Source of the DNA: Kibdelosporangium sp. MJ126-NF4
GTDB taxonomy: Bacteria; Actinomycetota; Actinomycetes; Mycobacteriales; Pseudonocardiaceae
Direction: 5' to 3'
DNA: 64,000 nucleotides
Assembly (NCBI RefSeq): GCF_000826545.1
Contig: NZ_CDME01000008.1
Location: 1,347,707 to 1,411,706, forward strand
Part shown: positions 60,278-64,000 of the stretch, piece after piece
Numbering within the stretch: the first letter of the stretch is position 1
Layout: every line of letters starts with the position of its first letter
The notes under the pieces: generated by a model
Database searches by the model: none
What the model saw: the letters and a program-made list of their open reading frames with translations, nothing else
What the model was told of the DNA's origin: nothing
Made by a program: the position numbers and the translations under genes

Positions 60278-60323
60278 TTACTTTCGACGTATCGGAAATG
60301 GCCTCTCACAGCAAGGGCACGAC

Positions 60324-61460
60324 ATGACCAACACCGACATGCAGCAGGTACTCGACTGGGCAGTGGACGAGGTCGGCATCCCCGGCATCGTCGTCGACAT
60401 CAAGGACGGGGACCGGAGGTGGTTCGGCACTGCGGGCGTGGCCGACATCAGCACCGGCGCCCCTCGCCAACCGGGCGAACACGCACAGGTTGGCAGCGGT
60501 GGCAAGGCATTCATCGCGGCCGTGCTGCTGAGCCTCGAGGCCGAAGGCAGGCTGAGCATCGACGACCGGGTGAACACGTGGCTGCCGGGAGTGCTGGACG
60601 TCAACGGCTACAACGGAAACAAGATCACCATCAGGCATCTGATCAGCAACACCGGTGGCCTGTACGCCACCGGCCTGGCACCGGAACTGACCAACCGGTT
60701 CGCCACCCGTGCCGCGTTCGTCGAACACCGCTTCGACGAGTTCACCACCGAGGACCTGTTCAAGCTGACGGTTGCCCAGCCACCGGTCGCGCAGCCGGGT
60801 GAACGTTTCCTGTACGCCAACGGCGGATTCCACCTTGCCGAAGCGATCGTCGGGAAGGTCACCGGCACCAGCTTCGCCGAGGAAGTCGAACGCAGGGTCT
60901 TCCAGCCGCTCGGCCTGACCAACACCTACGTGCGCGCCGCCAAGGACACCGGATTCCGCGATCCGCACCCGCGCTCGTACTCCAAGCAGTTCTTCAAGGA
61001 CGGCGTCGACACGGCCACGGTCACCTCGGAGAACTGGGCGTCGTTGCTCGAGGACCCCGAGTTGGATCCGTTGGACGTCACCGACTTCAACACCTCGTGG
61101 ACCCCTGGCAACATCGTCTCCACCACCGACGACATGATCCGTTTCGTCAGCGCACTGGCCACTGGCACGCTGCTGCCGGCGGACCAGCACCGTCAGATGT
61201 GGACAACCGTCTCCACCGAAGGAGCGAACTGGCTCCCGCACACCCGATACGGCCTCGGCCTGTTCGAGTTCGACACGGCGGTCACCGACGGCCTGGTGCT
61301 GCGCGGCGTGAGCGGCAGCTACTGGGGAACCATGTTCTTCACCGTGGGCACCGCCGACGGCGAGCACATCATCTCCGTCCAGACCAACACCGAGTTCCGG
61401 ACATGGGACGTCATGCGCCGGATCTACGAAGCAGGCTTCGGGGTTTCCATCGGCGAGTAG
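60324..61460 (+). CDS. Serine hydrolase, class C beta-lactamase/D-alanyl carboxypeptidase-like
   Basis: The 378-residue protein starts at ATG 60324. The family's nucleophile motif SxxK is seen in QVGSGGKAFIAAVLLSLEAE (Ser-Gly-Gly-Lys), and the Tyr-x-Asn motif in FLYANGGFHLAEAIVG. LSNTGGL-like HLISNTGGLYATG and GLTNTYVRA are also typical. The late HxG-like triad reads LRGVSGSYWG, with Val-Ser-Gly in place of the usual His-x-Gly. There is no signal peptide, so it is probably a cytoplasmic esterase or peptidase, not a secreted beta-lactamase. It is divergent from the MarR-type regulator, its likely controller, and is followed by a short hairpin. Confidence 0.87.
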   Translation: MTNTDMQQVLDWAVDEVGIPGIVVDIKDGDRRWFGTAGVADISTGAPRQPGEHAQVGSGGKAFIAAVLLSLEAEGRLSIDDRVNTWLPGVLDVNGYNGNKITIRHLISNTGGLYATGLAPELTNRFATRAAFVEHRFDEFTTEDLFKLTVAQPPVAQPGERFLYANGGFHLAEAIVGKVTGTSFAEEVERRVFQPLGLTNTYVRAAKDTGFRDPHPRSYSKQFFKDGVDTATVTSENWASLLEDPELDPLDVTDFNTSWTPGNIVSTTDDMIRFVSALATGTLLPADQHRQMWTTVSTEGANWLPHTRYGLGLFEFDTAVTDGLVLRGVSGSYWGTMFFTVGTADGEHIISVQTNTEFRTWDVMRRIYEAGFGVSIGE

Positions 61461-61468
61461 CCCACTCA

Positions 61469-61484
61469 CCGCCGTACACGGCGG
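61469..61484. terminator. Short hairpin between convergent genes
   Basis: CCGCCGT-AC-ACGGCGG forms a 7-base stem with a minimal loop 8 bases after the hydrolase stop and 79 bases before the TPR-CHAT stop. Weak on its own. Confidence 0.45.
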
Positions 61485-61563
61485 AGCCGATCGTTGATGT
61501 TGCGCAGTGCGATGCCCTCGCCGAGCAGCTCGCGGGCCTTCGCCGTGTCACCACCCTGATGAT

Positions 61564-64000
61564 CTACGGGCCGGTGTGCAGGTACGGCGCCCATGCCAGC
61601 GGGTCGGTGGGCCATTGCGCTCGTAACGCGCTGACCGCGTGGTGCAAGGCGTGGGCGGCGTCCGAGGTGCTGGTGGTGAGGGCCGCGTAGACCGCGTCGG
61701 CGACGTCCGGGGTCAGGTGGTCGTAGATCGACCACAGGGTGGCGATGACGTTTCGGTAGCCCAGAAGTTGCATCGCCGCGGCCAGGTGTACGGCTTCGTC
61801 GACCATCTTGGGGCTGCCGGTCGCCGTGTGGCACGCGGACAGGAAGGCCAGCTCCTGTCGGCCAGGGTTGTGGTGGATCAGGTCAGTGATGCGGAGCGGC
61901 CCGTCGGCGAGCCAGAAGGCGCTGGCGGTGGGATCGCTGAAGTGTTGGCTGCCGTGGCAGGAGAAGTGCGCCCACGCGTGACGTGGCAGCTCGGCGAGGA
62001 CCCGGGCTGTGGTCGGCAGGGTGTCCGGGGACTGGCCGTCAGCCCGGTTCTCCAGGCGGGTGGTGATCGGGTAGCGGGCGTGCACGCGGTCCAGCTCTTC
62101 CGGCACAGCGGGCAGGTCGGACGCGCCAGGGGTGGCTGGCATGCCGACAGCCAGCAATGCAGGCCTGCCAGTGAGTGCTGGTGCGTTCCTGGCGCGCAGC
62201 AACGCGGTCAAGGTAGGGGTGTACGACGAGATCACGCGGTCAGGCACCGTGTCGGCGGCCGCGTCGGTTCGGCGCCGGGGGTGGTGGCCTGCGGCGTGCA
62301 GCGGCAGCATCGCCAGCGGGCCGGTCGGGCACCACCAGATCCTCGGCCACGCCGCGTCCGGTGGGCTGGTGTGGCCCAGCCGGGTCAGCACCGGTTCGGC
62401 GACGGTATCCCACAGCCAGGCGAGGACATCCAGGATCGTGTGCCGGTCCCGTTCCCGGTCGGCGAACGACCGGCCTGGATCGGTGGCGTGGCTCAGGGCG
62501 TCCAGGAACGTGTTGGTTCGCGTCGTCACCGTCTCGCGGGTCAGGGTGGACAGCTCGACCACGTCCACTCCGGTCGTGGAGACCAGCAGGGCGTGGCAGC
62601 CGTGGCGGCTGAGGTTGACGATGACCACCGCGCCTGAGCCGGCCGCGGCACGGAGTTCGGTGAACGATGTGGGGTGGAGGAACCGCTCGAACCCGGGCAT
62701 TGCGCGGATCTGGCCGATGAGGTCGTCGAACTCGCGGGCGGCGCGCATGCGCTCCTCGGCCACGCGGTTGTGTTCGGCTCGTGCCGACCCGACGGGATCG
62801 TCGTCGTCGGACAGCGCCATCGAGGGCAGCGGCGTGTCCAACCGCGTCCGGATCTGGTCGAGGCGCTCGGCCATGGCGGGTTCGCGTTCGGCCAGTTCGG
62901 TGAGGTCGGTGCGGAGGTTGAAGAGTTGTGCCCACAGCACAGACCGGCCGGCGTCGAGCAGTTCCACCGCCTCCTCAGGACGGCCTGCGTGGACCGCGCA
63001 CGCCGCGGCGTCCGCGGCCAGGCCACTCCAGCGCGCGACCCGGTCCTCCTGGGTGGCGCGGGACAGGCCGTGCGAGGCGAACCGCGGAAGCAGACGTACC
63101 GCAGCCGCGAACCCGTCCGCCGCCGAGTCGATCCGGTCGGCGTGCATCGCCGCGTGTCCCCACAACCCGGCCGCGGTTATCCTGTCCGCGAGCGGCCCCG
63201 ACTCGATGCCATGTGCCTCGACGAAGGCGACGATCGCGTGGTTGACATCGACCGGTTGACGGGTGCGTTTGAACCGGTCGAGGAGCATCCCGCCGAGGGC
63301 GTTCAAGGCTGGCACGCGTTCGGGATGATCGCGTGGTGTGCTGGCAACCGCCTCGCCCGCGGTGGTGATCGCCTCGTCCAGGTCGGCCGGTTCGCCGGTG
63401 CGTTCGAACCGGAAACTCAGGATGACGGCGAGATTCACCAATCGAATGGCACGGCCGGGATCGTCGGGCGGGGTGGCGGCGGCCGTGTCGCGGGCAATGG
63501 ACAGTGCCTCGTCCAGGTCGCTCGGCTCGGCGGTGTGACGGTACCGGGCCCGCAGCGCGAAGCTGAGTGTGTTCAGGAGAGTAGAGCGCAGCGGATGGTC
63601 GTGCGGCGTGCCCGCGACCGCCTGTCGGCTGGCGGTGATGGCCTCGTCGAGATCGGTCGGTTCGACGGTGTGCTTGAACCGGTCGATCAGCGCCGTGCCG
63701 AGGTTGATCAGGAAGATCTGATGGAATGGGTTGTCCGGCCGGGTGGCGGCGATCGCGTCGCGGTCGAGCGCGATGCTGTCGTCCAGGTCGGCCAGGCGAT
63801 CGGTGTGCATGTAGCGGGCGTGTAGTGCCGAGCCGAGATTGGACAGGTGCCGTTGGTATCTGGCGTGCTCGGGTGCGGTGTTTGCGACCGCCTGGCGGCA
63901 GGCGACGACGGCCCCGTCCAGGTCGGCCTCCTGATTGGTGCGCCGGTACCGTTCGTGCAGGGCGGCGCCGATCAGGTCCTGGATTCCGGGGTAGTCGGGG
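61564..64000 (-). CDS. TPR-CHAT protein (caspase-like), N-terminus outside window
   Basis: The frame stays open to base 64000, so the N-terminus is missing and at least 811 residues are present. Regular helical repeats of about 50 residues (HARYMHTDRLADLDDSIALD, ARYRHTAEPSDLDEALSIAR, RFERTGEPADLDEAITTAGE) form a TPR-like array. The last 370 residues are a CHAT domain with the catalytic-type His in HAWAHFSCHGSQHF and Cys in ELAFLSACHTATGSPKMVDE, then LGYRNVIATLWSIYDHLTPD. CHAT proteins are caspase-like proteases, some of them in defence or cell-death systems. No partner gene or target is visible here. An ATG at 63810 exists but lies within the repeats. Confidence 0.88.
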   Translation of the reverse strand, partial: PDYPGIQDLIGAALHERYRRTNQEADLDGAVVACRQAVANTAPEHARYQRHLSNLGSALHARYMHTDRLADLDDSIALDRDAIAATRPDNPFHQIFLINLGTALIDRFKHTVEPTDLDEAITASRQAVAGTPHDHPLRSTLLNTLSFALRARYRHTAEPSDLDEALSIARDTAAATPPDDPGRAIRLVNLAVILSFRFERTGEPADLDEAITTAGEAVASTPRDHPERVPALNALGGMLLDRFKRTRQPVDVNHAIVAFVEAHGIESGPLADRITAAGLWGHAAMHADRIDSAADGFAAAVRLLPRFASHGLSRATQEDRVARWSGLAADAAACAVHAGRPEEAVELLDAGRSVLWAQLFNLRTDLTELAEREPAMAERLDQIRTRLDTPLPSMALSDDDDPVGSARAEHNRVAEERMRAAREFDDLIGQIRAMPGFERFLHPTSFTELRAAAGSGAVVIVNLSRHGCHALLVSTTGVDVVELSTLTRETVTTRTNTFLDALSHATDPGRSFADRERDRHTILDVLAWLWDTVAEPVLTRLGHTSPPDAAWPRIWWCPTGPLAMLPLHAAGHHPRRRTDAAADTVPDRVISSYTPTLTALLRARNAPALTGRPALLAVGMPATPGASDLPAVPEELDRVHARYPITTRLENRADGQSPDTLPTTARVLAELPRHAWAHFSCHGSQHFSDPTASAFWLADGPLRITDLIHHNPGRQELAFLSACHTATGSPKMVDEAVHLAAAMQLLGYRNVIATLWSIYDHLTPDVADAVYAALTTSTSDAAHALHHAVSALRAQWPTDPLAWAPYLHTGP

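Noticed and set aside
61463..61563. Coding-like TPR scrap on the minus strand (GDTAKARELLGEGIALRN) between convergent genes
   Set aside because: Only about 30 residues, no start, and a different frame from the TPR-CHAT gene. Probably a relic or chance.
1..64000. tRNA, rRNA, CRISPR array, complete insertion sequence or prophage
   Set aside because: No cloverleaf-like clusters, regular spaced repeats, intact transposase or phage structural genes were seen. The S74 domain alone is not evidence of a prophage.

Overview
The window is high-GC DNA with strongly G/C-biased third codon positions. It has short or absent 5' leaders, many 4- to 8-base gene overlaps, SARP, LAL and AfsR-type regulators, MsiK-style sugar transporters without their own ATPase, and Tat or Sec secreted proteins. 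Together this points to a filamentous actinomycete, probably of the Pseudonocardiales. That placement is inference from style and protein flavour, not from a marker gene. No rRNA, tRNA, CRISPR array or intact mobile element was seen.

Layout. (1) 1-5960 is a tightly overlapping operon cut by the left edge: iron-type alcohol dehydrogenase (partial), D-2-hydroxyacid dehydrogenase, aminotransferase, MFS exporter, ATP-grasp ligase and nucleotidyltransferase. It reads like the tail of a small-molecule biosynthesis cluster, and the enzyme set resembles phosphonate or phosphonopeptide clusters. (2) 5954-7155 holds a divergent phosphoesterase and GNAT pair. (3) 7177-18652 is an accessory stretch with degenerate copies of one IS family near both ends. 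It contains a 1260-residue secreted S8 protease with its divergent regulator, a LysR/MFS/hydrolase unit, an ArsR regulator facing a broken gene, and two tandem secreted paralogues. (4) 18677-26386 is a large secreted RHS/YD-repeat polymorphic toxin with one frameshift, followed by an overlapping DUF4279-like putative immunity gene. (5) 26530-39932 is a secreted binding protein followed by a sugar-utilisation locus: AraC regulator, DUF5107-TPR protein, GH20 hexosaminidase broken by a 50-bp tandem duplication, GH36-like alpha-galactosidase, two ABC permeases, a binding lipoprotein and a secreted 5'-nucleotidase-like enzyme. (6) 39952-49805 holds three regulator-enzyme sets: PhyH/AraC, carotenoid oxygenase/LAL, and amidohydrolase-MFS/RpiR.

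(7) 49952-53454 contains an S74 chaperone domain split over two overlapping genes, a small membrane protein and a DUF885 hydrolase. (8) 53593-59281 is the most intriguing unit: an AfsR-type SARP-NB-ARC-TPR regulator facing an operon made of a 34-codon acidic peptide gene, a SagB-type oxidoreductase and an MFS transporter (GTGA-coupled). It looks like a minimal peptide-modification and export system. (9) 59408-61460 is a MarR-type regulator divergent from a class C beta-lactamase-like hydrolase. (10) 61564-64000 is a TPR-CHAT protease-like gene that runs off the right edge.

Most units follow one plan: a dedicated regulator next to or facing its enzyme and transporter genes. Two genes show clear recent damage (RHS frameshift, GH20 duplication), and two IS remnants mark older rearrangement.
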